A stretch of 64,000 bases of DNA from Primulina eburnea (Eukaryota; Streptophyta; Magnoliopsida; Lamiales; Gesneriaceae): the NCBI RefSeq assembly GCF_022965805.1, contig NC_133115.1:32479321-32543320 (forward strand), read 5' to 3'. Below the pieces are notes generated by a model that saw only the letters and a list, made by a program, of their open reading frames with translations, was not told the DNA's origin and did no database searches. Below are positions 48,280-60,932 of the stretch, in pieces. Numbering within the stretch: the stretch's first letter is position 1; every line of letters begins with the position of its first letter. The translations under genes were made by a program, and so were the position numbers.

Positions 48280-51200
48280 ATGGATTGTTCGAAAACTGCT
48301 ATTTATGTCAAGGGTAAGCTACCTTAAACTTTATTTTTAGTATTTTTGGATGAGCAATGTTCTGTATATTGTGGAAAAGGAGTCATGGAAATGTTTGTGT
48401 ATCTTATTCTCCGATTATGCCCTCTAAAAGCAATGATACTGTTGACTTCTGCTAAGTCATATGATTAAGGTCAAATAAAGTATTATACAACTTAGTTGTC
48501 ATTGAAGCATTTATGATATCATTTGGAGCAATAATTGCCTGGCTAAGAGAACGATTGAAGTGTGTAGCTTGAATTGTTACTAGGTATAGTTTTTGTAAAG
48601 CAGCTAACAATCAATCCTATGATTGGTATTAAAGCCTAATGTCACTTAATCGACTCTTACGCATTTCGTGATGTAAAAGTGTTGGTAAATAATAATTGGC
48701 CATGTTGGGAAAACAATCGGAATGTGTCGCTTGGATTTCTGAACTGCTTAAAAAGATTTTAGTTAAATTGTTACCACTATCTCCACCACTGCTATGCCTG
48801 TGACATTACTAAAGCTGCTATTTAGTGTTTATCTATGCAAATAAAATGATTTCTAATGTTCTGATTCGGATTCGTGTTTGATGGGTTTGCAGGCTCTTGG
48901 CTCCATTGGTTATTACCATTGATTTTCTGGTTGTCTAGCTTTAAGAATGTTCTGGTTCTGCTGGCAGAAGCAGAGGGCACTCACTTTTCTTCAGTTTCCG
49001 TGTTAGCTAGTCCACCGAATACCGGAAGCTTTGAGCCCATTGAAATATCTCCAGCTGTTATCCCACACCATTCATTTCCCGTTGGATCTTTGCCACCGAT
49101 GTATCCAACCCATCCGAATACGTACGATCCAGTCTTGACTGGAAGATGCCCTGTAAATTTTTCTGCCATTTCGAATATCATGGAAATAACAGCATCTGAC
49201 TGTAATCAGCCGTTAGCAGCAGTTGTAGGAAATGTGATATGCTGCCCACAGTTTAGTAGCTTGCTCCACATATTTCAAGGATTTTACAGTGCCGGTTCTG
49301 ATAATTTAGTCTTACAAAATGCAGTTGCTGATGATTGTTTTAAAGATATCGTCAGTATACTAGCCAGCAGAGGAGCCAACAGTTCGATACCTACAATATG
49401 CTCAACAAAATCTTCAAATCTTACTGGAGGTTCTTGTCCTGTGAAGGGCATCACAGATTTTGAGAAAATGGTGAACACAAGTAAAATATTGGAGGCTTGC
49501 AGCGTAGTTGATTCTCTGAAAGAATGCTGTAGACCAATTTGTCAGCCCGTTATAATGGAGGCCGCGCTTAAGATATCCGGAATGCAGTCATTCATGAATG
49601 ATAAAAAGAACATAGTAGGACTGCCAGATCACGGAGACATGATTAATGATTGCAAAGGGGTGGTTTATTCATGGGTCGCAATGAAACTTTCTCATGATTC
49701 TGCCAACAAAGCATTCCGAATATTGTCCTCCTGCAAGGTTAACAGAGGTTTGTTATTGTCTGTTTCACGTTTATTTATAAGTTGCTTCAGATCGTGTCCA
49801 AAAGGACATCATTTTATATGCACTCTCACCAGCAACTTCACACAGCTAATCATCACAAGCTATTTGTGTGACTACTAACCGCTGCTTATTAATTATTCTG
49901 TTGCCTTTTGTGTATTTTTGTATTGTCAAGATTGACATGATTGATTACAGCATATACTAAATGTGCCCTAACAACATGTAGTTTATGAATTTTTGTGATA
50001 TGCATGTACTCAACTCGACATAGAATATTCTGTATTTCAGGATCTATTTCATACGGTGATCTGTAGTATTCAAAACCAAGATATAGTGAGCAAACATTGC
50101 ATTAAGCAACTATTACTATCCTAAGAGGATGGGTAAATATAGATTAGTTTGGGACACAGTAAAATATATGGGAGGTTCAATTATAAATTCAGAATATATT
50201 ATTTGATTTTTAACTGTATCTTCTAAAGTTCCCTTGCGTAACCTAGATTTAAATATATTATGAATTTCATGTGGAGTCTTTGAGATTCATTTGTTGAAAG
50301 ATTGTTTTGTAATATTGTGTTACCGATGAATAAGCTTGTTTTGTAACCATTTGCCTTTTGGAATGTAGCTTGTCCCTTGGAGTTAAAACAGCCTTCCGAT
50401 GTGATTGCCGCATGCAAAAATGTCGCTGCCCCCAGCCCTTCATGTTGCAGCTCATTGAGTTCTTACATAGCGGGGTTACAGCGGCAAATGTTGATAACAA
50501 ATCGGCAAGCAATATTATGTGCGACTTCTTTTGGGTCTATGCTGCAAAAAGGTGGGCTAATGACAAACATTTATGAGCTTTGTGATGTGGACCTGAAAGA
50601 TTTTAGTCTCCAAGGTCAGAATTTGTTTTGTTTTTATTGTTCAATCTATCAAGAGAAATCATTTTTTCACTGATCAGTTTCGCTATTTTGTTTTTCTGCT
50701 GGAGCAGCATATGGTCAACAAGGTACTCTTTTCTTCCTGCTTTTTTTACATGTTCTTTTGTATTTGTTTACATTCATATGTTTATGTACTACGTATTTAT
50801 GTTGGGGTATTGGATGCGTTTCTGTTTGTTATTTAATCTACTCCCGCTTCGTTATTTCCTTTATACTATGACTGGGACTGATCAGAAGATGGGAATTTGG
50901 AAAAGTAGGAAGAACACGGAGGGCTTGTTTGGTTTGATTTAGGGAGTCACGGAATTAAGCTATATGGTTTGTTTTTGTCTTGGGAAAATATAATTGTTAC
51001 TGCAAATGTCAAATCATGTAAAAAATTATTCAATTAAAGAAATATGAAATTTTTATATATTACAATTTGGATTTATGATATAATAATATATTCTTTTGAG
51101 TAGTGATGAAAGTGAGTTATAAGAATGATTATCTAGAAAAATGTGAGAAAGATGGCTTATGTAATCCGCGAGTTTTAGGGATTAGTATATCTGAGAAGAT

Positions 51201-52379
51201 TTTTTCACCGAAAATGTTTGGGTGGATTAATTAAGTGAAAATGAGGGCCTTTCTCTTGCCATCTTCAGTTGTAATTATTCAGAAATCTAATTTTCAATTT
51301 CCGATGTATATATATATTGCGGTAAAATTCTTTGTGACACAAGATCAAATTCTATCGAGAAACACAATCATGGAATATAGATCATCTACTATCACGCTTC
51401 TATTTGAGCTCTTCTTCTTGTCCTTTTTTTAAAGGAATTGTTCTTGTTTTTCAAGTCAATACTTTTGGCAAACACCGGTGCCAGCTTTAGGCCTTTCAGT
51501 TTGTATGTGACGAGAAATTTAAGTCTAATTCTCGAATTCCGACGGTTTTAGTTCTAAGAGAAACATGTAATTCTGGAACTTCTTTAGCAATGTTTAGCAA
51601 TCAATGGGACAGTTACACGACCAATTTTGACAGAATTTTCTCTTGTAAGATGCAGGATGCTTACTTGGGAGCTTACCGGCAAATATGGTTTATGATAATT
51701 CAACAGGTTTCAGCTTTACTTGTGATTTAACTGACAATATTGCAGCTCCATGGCCATCATCATCATCAGTCACAACAATATCTCTTTGTGCCCCAGGTAA
51801 TTAGTTTTAGAAGCTCTCAATTTATTGGGATTTTTCGATGCTGCACCCAGTTATATATATTCCGATCGCGTTGATTATTTTTGGATCATGCAAGTTCGGC
51901 ACGATCCAACTGTGTCAATGCTCTCAGTTTATGTCACACCAACTGTAGTGCAGAAAGGGTTGCTAATTTCTTCCTTGCTGTGATAATTTGTTAAAAAGAC
52001 TATGTTCTAATTAGTTCTGCTTGAATTCAGAAATGTCGTTGCCAGCTCTACCTACATCAAAAACTTTGGGTAATCCTGGTGCGTGATTCTGTTGAGCATG
52101 AGACATTTAGTTTATATGTTATGTAAACAAATCGAGCTTTAACCGATCATTTATAATTTTTCAAGCACACGCATAGGCTCAGTTATTCGAGCTTGTGCAC
52201 CACTCATCGAGTGGCAATTACTTGCTCAATGAAGTATACTGTAATCTATCAAGTAGTTATTCGTTCATTTTTTGAAAGCGACGGCTTCATTGTCCTGTGA
52301 TGCAGGTTGGCCTGGCGGTGGGGTGAATCTACTTGTACCCATTTTTTGGACTTTTGTTATCAGTACATTACTGCTCTAG
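48280..52379 (+). CDS. GPI-anchored Cys-rich extracellular protein, At1g61900 type
   Basis: There are seven exons: 48280-48313, 48893-49747, 50369-50614, 50708-50722, 51656-51796, 52031-52078, 52306-52379. They give 470 residues. An N-terminal hydrophobic signal (about 13-37, WLHWLLPLIFWLSSF) leads into a secreted domain with many Cys pairs (ICCPQFSSLL, KECCRPICQ, SPSCCSSL) and several N-glycosylation sites (NFS, NTS, NLT). The C-terminus (GGWPGGGVNLLVPIFWTFV then a Leu-rich end) is a GPI-attachment signal: small residues, then a hydrophobic tail. The order and Cys pattern match the uncharacterised Arabidopsis GPI-anchored protein At1g61900. Function is not established. Exon 4 is a 15-nt microexon; without it the reading frame is kept. 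Confidence 0.9.
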
Positions 52380-53748
52380 AGGGATTGCTTAGCTGAGAAT
52401 TGTAGGGGTGGTTTAGAGTTACCGAGGAACTGTCGCTGCTTCCGTGTATATCCGGGCATCGATCATGTATATCATATCTTTCTTTTTCTTTGGGGGTTAT
52501 TTTTTAATGTTAATTTTATTTATTTTTTTAATGATGTTTTGTGTAATTTGAAGGATTGGAGAATGTGGTTTTCTCTGGGAAGATGATAGACCTTATGATG
52601 GTCATGGTGCATAATTAATTTTCAGGAAATTCCTACGTATAATACAGCCGCACACTGACAGAATATTGGAAGAACATGGGTGATTTTGAAGTGGAAAATA
52701 GTTGATGGAATAAATATCTTTCTTTTGCTAAATAAAGTAAGGGAAATTGAATACAATCTTGGAAATTTATATTTTAAAAATTGATATTAGTCTCTTATTT
52801 TTCAAAGTTCAGCATTTCTAGTCATTTTCGTAATAGTTTTCATGCGGTGTTACGCATGTGAGATTCAGTTTCATGTCAACAGCAGATCAGTCTTATGTTA
52901 ACGTCATGTTCAAAAGAACCAAGAAAAAAAATATATATATATATATATAGCATGTTGAAATGATTATTTCATATTTGACAACATAAAAACAAAAAATTGT
53001 AAATATGTAAATATTCCGAATTTAAATGGCGATTTTCTTAGGAATAAAAAAATTAACAAAAAAAGAATAGAAATGGTAAGCATGGAAAATGCAATTATTC
53101 CATGAATTAAATACAAAAAAATTTCATGTAATTGACACGATCTATCATACAACCTAAATCTCATATAATAAAATCATTGCCAGATACACACCAAATTTTA
53201 GGCAGAAAAAGCCAAACAAGTCCCAACAATTAATTATTAATTACTTGCTTAAAAAAGGAAAGAAAAAAAATACACTACTCGAGGAAAACGAAAAAGAAAA
53301 CGATCAAAATCAAAGAAACGGTCTTCGTGGGTTAATGGCTTCTCAGTTCATACACCGTCTGATCTCTGTTCATCGGAGATCGCTTTGGCCCTTCAGGTAC
53401 ATTGTGTTTCCTTCCCCTGCTCCTTCTCCGTCGAATGAGTATCCCTTGAATTTCCTCCAGATTTGTTTGTGTCAGAAGCAGCTGAGCATAATCGGAATTC
53501 TCGTGTTCAATGTTGGATGTTTGATATCTGATGCCGATTTTGTTTGTCGATTTGTTTTTGCTATCGAAATCAGATGTTTGATGTCTATTCTTATGCAATT
53601 TTGTTATTTGCGAGGTTTTATCGTACTGATGTGCTCTTGGGATTTGTGAACGAGTTAACTGATTTTTGAGATTGTATACAGAGAGTGAGCGGCCTATGGA
53701 TTGGATATCTGTGTGTATGATAAAAGTGGCGTGTAGGGGTTTTGGTGA
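52380..53748. other. 3' flank of the GPI gene and leader of the GYP7-like gene
   Basis: An AATAAA near 52732 is a candidate polyadenylation signal. A (TA)n run lies at 52930-52949. A probable 5' UTR exon of the next gene ends at 53396 (CTTCAG|GTACATT) and contains an upstream ATG at 53336 (MASQFIHRLIS). The next coding start is 53749. No separate gene is seen. Confidence 0.4.
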
Positions 53749-56700
53749 ATGGTGATGTCTTTTTTCGGTGACGAGAAGCAATGGAAATGTGGAAATGGAG
53801 GAGCTGTGAATTTGCAGAGAGTGAGCTCAATTGTTCGCGATATTGGGGAACCTTGTCTTCATCAACCACAAATAAAGGTTGTGATAGCAGTAAGAAACCT
53901 CAGCTCCTCCCTTTTTTTGGTACTTCCTCCCATCTATCAAATATCTATTTAATGCCTGTTCAAGTGATTAGATGTTAAAAGTTGTGAATTCTTTATCTAT
54001 CTTCTCTTTGAATGGGACGGTACATACACCTCGATTATTGGTTTTTAAAAAACATGTGAAATATGTAGAATGCATCTTAATGCTATGTATCTTTCTAACT
54101 CTATGCTTTTAAAAGGTTGTGCAGTCAACATAATAGGCTATTGGTCGATAAATCTCATTGTTCTGCACGCATGCACTTGTTTGTGTGTTAGTTTTCTTTT
54201 TAGGGCACTGGAGGGACTATATTGAACTCTGGAGTGAGGCAAAATCGGATGGGGGTGGGGTGATGAAGTAGGACATGGGAGGTGATAGCATAGGATTAGG
54301 GAGAGAAGCAATACCCATTTTTTATCGGGGGGGAGGGAGGGGGGGTTTGGACGAAGTTTGTTTCTTGCGAAATTAGATATAAAAGTTTATTTATTTTTTA
54401 TTTTATCTGCACCTTGGTGGGTGGATGTTGGGGTGGGGGGTGGGTGGGAGTTGGCTCTTTACCCCATGAGTATTATTCTACTTATGTGTGATTACTGCTT
54501 TGCAAGCTGATAATTGAAAGAAGTCAATGAATGGCCTTACGAGTATTACTTAAGTTTTTTCTTGACTAAATTATACAAATACAATGTTAAAGGAATTATG
54601 AAGTAGAATCTGGATGGACAAAGTGAAGATAATTCTTGAGAAAATAAACAAGTTACTACTTTTGTTTTGTACAGATTCTGTTTGTAACCTTTTATTAATC
54701 CTTGGATGCTTATCTTGGTGTCTTCATTATGTGAGTGCTACTTCAGTACTTCTGTTGAATATTGATCTCCAGCTAAAATGGCTGGGCCAATTCTGAATTG
54801 TTACAGATATCAAATGCTAAATAATTCAAAGATATATTGGAGTGGGGTTCGAAGTTTGCTTAAGCATGTTTTGTCTTTTTGCAACCGAATGAAATATTTG
54901 GATAGATCTTTAGGAAGCTATAATTTCATAAAACCTATTTCTGTACTGAAAGGAAATTTCTTAAAATAGATATTTAGAATGTTTGAAATTATCAAACCTT
55001 TTCTCCTTGTTTTGATCCACAGATAAGCAAAATGCTTAAGCCAGATAAGTGGCAGGCGGCTTTTGATGGTGATGGAAAGATTTTGGGTTTCCAGAGAGTG
55101 CTTAAATCAATTATTTTGGGGGTACATGCTTTAATTGCAAGTTTGTATTTTATATTTTGATTTTCTTGGTTCTCTGATGACAAATATTTAAGTTCTGCTT
55201 TGCATAGTTACTGCATTAACTCTTATATCATTGGTCTAATCACTGCTCTCTCGCTCTTCATGCTTATTTATTATTCACTGCTTTAACTAGATGCAGTTAT
55301 TGCTTGATCGCTCAACTCTTTGTGGTCCTCCTGTAGTGGATCATAATATGATTTTTTCGTCTCCAATATATTTTTCTGCGTGCTTGACAATGTTTGTCTT
55401 TAACATAAAGTGGTTAACAAATGAAGCAAGCATTGTTATCAAGCTACATTATAGAGGCTATTTTGTGATACCTAGTCCTTGGCATCCTTCTTTTGGGCCC
55501 CGAGTTCTTTACAGTTGCACACACAATTAATCTATTTTGAAATTTATTTTGAAGTTTCTGCTTGTTTTATTTTACATTACGCTCATATGAATGATGAAAT
55601 ATTTATACTATATTGTTAAGTAAGAAGGGTGTAGAGTAATTATCGATTGGTCTTTTGCTTCTTTTTTTTTATATAAATTTCCTAAATTACCCTTTTCTTT
55701 AATTATCAATAGAATATTAATAGGTTTTGAAATTATTAATTTATTACGTAATTTATGAGTTTTCATTTTTTAATTATTAGTAAATTATATATAATTCTAA
55801 TTTTAGAAGAACTATTAGCAATTCATTCTGCACATAAGATACTACGAGAATATAACGTATGTGCTCTGGTGATTAGTCTTAAGGAAGCTAGAGAATACCA
55901 ATAACATAGAGTACCAAATGCTATTTTCTTGGCATACTTCCCTTTATCCATCTCGCCATCTAGATGATGAGCACACATGCCCTCATCAACTGTTAAAACG
56001 TAGAATTTACGATATGGTAATAACCGGCTATCTTTTAAATTTTTTTCTGGGATATGTCGAACTTATCATGTTTTCATAAAATTGCACGTGCTATTTTGTA
56101 TGGTTTTGTCTAATTAATGCACTTATAGAACCAGATAAGGCGGATCTGTTTTTTATTCTTGGTATACTTTGCTGATTGTTATGATGTAGTTGATTGGACT
56201 TTGGTACACTTATAGGTATTTTTGTTTGACGAAAAATTTAACTACAATATATTTTCTTAATAGTGAGGAAAAAGGTTTTTTATCCTATCCACAGTACAGA
56301 AAAACAACTCAAGTATGACAATTAAAATTAAAACTCTTTTGCATATCAGGGTGTTGATCCATCCATAAGGGCAGAAGTCTGGGAATTTCTTTTGGGCTGT
56401 TACGCTTTGAGTAGCACTACCGAATATCGAAGGCAATTAAGGACAGCCAGGAGGTAATGGACTTGGCCATTCTATTCGTATCTATTATTGGAAAGATTCT
56501 ATCCTCTTGTTGTGGTTCCTCTGCCTGAAATTAACCTTGATATAACCTGGTTTATGAGTTCCAGTCATCTGTTGTTTGCTGTTGATATAGCATGTAGTGT
56601 TATAAAAATCTTGTTCTAGCTAGTTGAACAAATAAAAAGAATCTTTGTTATTGCAAAGTGTGGGTTTGGGCTGGCCACGGGGATGGTGACATGTCCAAAT

Positions 56701-59700
56701 CAAGCTTCTTTTAAGGCCACTAAATTTTTTGGCGAGGTCCGTACGATACAAAATCAGCCAAATGCTCCGACTCTGCATCACATAGGATGTCTTGATGGTA
56801 CTGGGTGGTTGCCAGTATCCATAGTCAGTTTACATTTAGTGCCTTGAGGGAGATGAAATTTAAAGGGTATGAATGAGTAGGTTTTGATTTCTTTGATCAG
56901 AGTATTTTAACTTTATTCTTATTAGGCTTTTGTTTGTTATCTTTTCTTTTAAATTTCGATTTCGTTCACTAAGTGATACTTCTTATGCACTTTCTTTAGA
57001 AAATACATTTGTTTTTGAATTATTGATCTAATGAGTCATTGCAAATTGATTAACTGCTGCAGGGAACGCTACCAAGATCTTGTTAGGCAATGCCAAATGA
57101 TGCACTCTAGCGTAGGAACTGGTTCTCTAGCCTATGTTGTAGGATCTAAAGTTATGGACATGAGGGCAAGTTCGAAAGATGAAGGGCGAAGGGATGCTGA
57201 AGTTCAAATTGGACGAATTTCTGAAACTAGTGCAAGCAAAAAAGACAGCAACGGTTTTTTGGATAGCAGATCTAGAGATAAATCATATTCATGTTGCAAA
57301 GAAAGCTCAAGTGATTCTGGTGACCTTGTAAGTATGCGAGGAAGCACCATGGGAGGTGCATATGATTCCTCTGGTCTTCTATGTTCTCCAGATCCATGCA
57401 ACTGCAGTTCCCAATGTGTATATAAGACATCTGGGTCAAAATATGACGAAGGAAGTTACTTGGATTTCCCTGCGTTGCCTGTAACAAATTTATTTGAAAA
57501 TAGTAAGAAAGATAGAAAAGGACTCAGATTATGTGAGGATAATTGTTCCTCAAGACGTAAACTGACATATGAAGTTGAACATATGCATAGTTTTCAGATT
57601 AGCAATAATGCAGATCTTGTTGTGGAAACAGATGTTTTTCCAGCTAGCGATGTCTCACTATTTTCTGGTGCTAAAAGGGAAAGTAGTCATCATCTTGATT
57701 TTCACGAGTCTCTTTCTCAGTTAAATAATTCAGAATATGAAACAGAGATGCTTGACAGCCTTAGAATATCAGATGCACCTGAAACACCAATCACAAATGG
57801 AACCACATCTCAAGCACAGGCAGCCAGTGAAGACAGAGTATCTGATTGGCTTTGGACGCTGCACCGAATAGGTGAACTAGTGATTTGTTTTACACAACAA
57901 TTATGTGAACTCGTTTCATGTTGTATCTTATTACTGTGGTAAAAGTACATTTTATTTGCAGTTGTTGATGTGGTCAGAACGGATAATCATCTCGAGTTCT
58001 ATGAGGACACAAAAAATTTGGCTCGCATGTCAGATATTCTTGCCGTCTGTGCCTGGGTGGATCCTGAAACTGGATACTGCCAAGGTTGTACCTTTTCTTT
58101 TGTTATGAAACTTTGTCCGATTATTGTGTGTCTCGCTGATGCATTGGCGTGGACATTGATATTGGATTTTATTGAACGTGCAGGTATGAGTGATTTATTG
58201 TCTCCCTTTGTTGTTCTTTTTGAGGATAATGCTGATGCCTTTTGGTGTTTTGAGATGCTTTTGAGGAGAATGGTATGTGTGCATGTAAATCTGGGTTTTG
58301 CCGACCTTTGTAATTGAGTTGCTAAAACTCAATATCTGTAACTCTTCAGCGCGAAAACTTTAAGATGGAAGGGCCAACTGGTGTCATGAAGCAGTTGCAA
58401 GTACTCTGGCATGTATTAGAACTTACGGATAGGGAGATGTTCTCTCACCTAGCAGAAATAGGTGCTGAAAGCCTTCATTTTGCCTTCCGTATGCTGCTGG
58501 TTCTATTTCGCAGGGAGTTAACTTTCACTGAAGCACTTTGTATGTGGGAGGTTTGTGCTGTAAATTGATCTTATTTGTTTTTAGCCAATCTATGACAAAT
58601 ACTTTCTACTGAGTTAGTTCTGTAATCCAGGCTCCGATATTTCAATAGTTTCATTGTAGCATAGGTTAAGAGGCAGTCAGTATAGCTACAGTTAAGATAA
58701 GTATGCTAACTATTGAAAGCAAAATGTTCGCTGAAAAAGTTGTGAAATAATCTAATTTCTCTGAATCAAGGGTATATTAGAAGACTAATCACACGGTTTA
58801 AGCTGCAGATATGAAGTTGTCTACGCTTTTACCTCATGAATTCTCGTTGACTTACTAATATAATCAGAAATATCGACTATTTGTCTATTTCTTATGTTGA
58901 TTTTTTTCCCACTGGATTTAAAACTGTAGATGATATGGGCGGCTGATTTCGATCCATCCTTTACCTGTCATCTGGATGAGAACTGTCCAGAACTATTGGC
59001 TATTCAGTTATCCAAGGAAACAGAGGCTGAATTGGGAGAAGAAAGCATTGATAGTAATGGTGGTGTTCCAAAGAGTTCTCCAATAAAACCTGGTGTGGAA
59101 TGCTCCATCTCCGACAGCACCGGAATGAGATCTACATCAGCTAGACCATTTTGCGGATTGACTAAACCTCTTTGGTCAAAGAATGACCGCTTGCAGATTC
59201 ATACGGTTATATCATCTGCAAGAAGTGGTGACGAATTGCCTGTTTTTTGTGTAGCTGCCATTCTCATTACGAATCGTCAGAAAATTATCAGAGAAACGCA
59301 TTCAATTGATGACCTAATAAAGGCAGGTGGATTATAGTTTGTTGTCTGAACCAGTACTGCAATTTTTGAGTACCGGTTTTTGATAATGTCTCAAAACTGA
59401 TATTTTGGTCTTTCCTCATACTTGCTTAACTAAACTTATGCACGATTCATGATAGTAAAAAGAGTTGACATAATTTTCCTGAGATTAAGATCGAGAGCAT
59501 CTTTTTTCCTCTCATTAATACTTATCAAATACTTGGTTAGAGGTTGTTGGCCTATTTAGTTTGATTAGCTAAATTCCACAAACGTATTCACTAGCCCATT
59601 TACAAATCTTTAGTCCCATGCTGCATTTTTAAACTAATTTCTTTTACATTTGTTAGAGAGGTTGGACCCAAAAGGTCTGTTTTTGTAGGATTATCGCCAT

Positions 59701-60932
59701 AATTTGCTCGAGATGATTTTAGAATGATTATGCATTCCTATCATAAGTATCATGCTGTAGTTTTTCGGTTTTGCTGATCTGGAACCTGAACTGATTTTTG
59801 GATTCCATTGTTGGCTTGTGACTGTGCAACATACCTAGTGTATGCGATCACTCACTCATCTCCATCTTTTCTCTCTAAAAACACTTATCTTATTCTAATA
59901 CATTTTGCAGATATTCAATGATAATATTTTAAAGATCAGAGTCAAGAGATGCATACGTACCGCCATCAAACTGCGAAAGAAGTACCTTTACAAGGTTAAT
60001 TTTCAAATTAACTTTATCCTTTTCCTATCTTGCAATATTTTTTTGAATCTGGAATGATTATGTCAAGAATTTTCATTCATATTTGCTTTGGAACACCTAC
60101 TAGTTGAAATCCATAGAGCTTATTGTATATCACCATTGGAATACACTGTTAAGTGCTATTTGATATTTTTTTTTGGCTTCTCTTACCTGAATTAGTAAAT
60201 CAATGCCGTGTCTAATTATCAGTACACATTTGATGTTAACAAATAAGATTATATAAACCCAAATAAGTTTGAGGCTTGTCTAATTTTTGATTCATTTCTC
60301 ATAAGATATATATTTTTACAAGCTACATCTCAATTAAATCCCATAATAGATATACAATTCAATTTAAGCTTAAAATCGTTTGACCATTCCATATAATAGT
60401 ACTCTCAGTTTAAGTCATGCTACGAACCCATTATGAATTTTAAAACTCAATCTTTGAAGAAGTTACCTAAGAATAAAAAAGTAAAAAAACTAGCATTTTC
60501 TGATACGTTCCCTCGTGGACGTGACACATAAATGTCCACTAACCTATTCGGCTAGGAATGTTCTACTGAGATCTTGCTTTCTTTGTCTAGAATGTGATTT
60601 TTCTTCTTCTAAAATCTGCTTTTGTTAGCCGCCTGTTTGGCCCTGGGCCTCTTGCTTTGTTCATCCTAAAATGCCTATTTTTGAATTTTTTTAAAGGACT
60701 CCAAAATAATTTATGTTCTCACTCATACATCATGTCACACATATTTCATTAATTAAAAACTTAAATAAGAATTTTGAGAAATTAAAAGAACCACTACTTT
60801 AACCCCAGATACTTGGCTAGTATTTGAGATGTTACCATTTAGTTTTTCGGTCTTTCTTTCACCTCTGAGCTAAAAAGTTGTATCCTTTTACAGCTAATCA
60901 GGAATGGTCCAGCGCCTCAGAATAACAGTTAA
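53749..60932 (+). CDS. TBC-domain Rab GTPase-activating protein, GYP7/TBC1D15-like plant type
   Basis: There are ten coding exons: 53749-53889, 55023-55121, 56350-56453, 57063-57871, 57962-58084, 58184-58272, 58350-58550, 58930-59322, 59911-59994, 60894-60932. They give 693 residues. The start MVMSFFGDEKQW suits the plant family. The TBC domain begins near residue 80 (GVDPSIRAEVWEFLLGCYAL) and is split by a Ser-rich, low-complexity insert of about 250 residues, all in the 809-nt exon 4. It then resumes with the catalytic fingers IVVDVVRTD (Arg about 390, codons spanning an intron) and YCQGMSD (Gln about 425). The C-terminal part includes DLIK-IFNDNILKIRVKRCI, across a GC-AG intron. The protein should act as a Rab-GAP in membrane traffic; its Rab partner is unknown. 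Intron 1 contains G-quadruplex-like runs. Confidence 0.92.
54327..54448 (+). other. Two G-quadruplex-capable runs in intron 1 of the GYP7-like gene
   Basis: Positions 54327-54345 read G7-A-G3-A-G7. Positions 54430-54448 read G4-T-G6-T-G3-T-G3. Each alone meets the four-run, short-loop pattern, on the transcribed-sense strand, so the pre-mRNA could fold too. They are striking in an AT-rich intron. Confidence 0.75.
59323..59910 (+). other. GC-AG intron (intron 8) of the GYP7-like gene, with nearby GT donor
   Basis: The exon ends ATAAAG and the intron begins GCAGGTGG; the acceptor is TTTGCAG. Splicing at GC gives the family sequence DDLIK-IFNDNIL. A GT lies 4 bases further on (GCAG|GTGG); using it would shift the frame and stop after Ala-Asp-Ile-Gln, removing the last 40 or so residues. 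Confidence 0.75.

Noticed and set aside
50935..51420. Possible hAT-type MITE starting GGCTTGTTTGG in an intron of the GPI gene
   Set aside because: I could not find a matching inverted right end or a target duplication.
53332..53781. A 149-codon minus-strand frame opposite the start of the GYP7-like gene
   Set aside because: It mirrors the leader and first exon of a well-supported plus-strand gene and has no recognisable domain.
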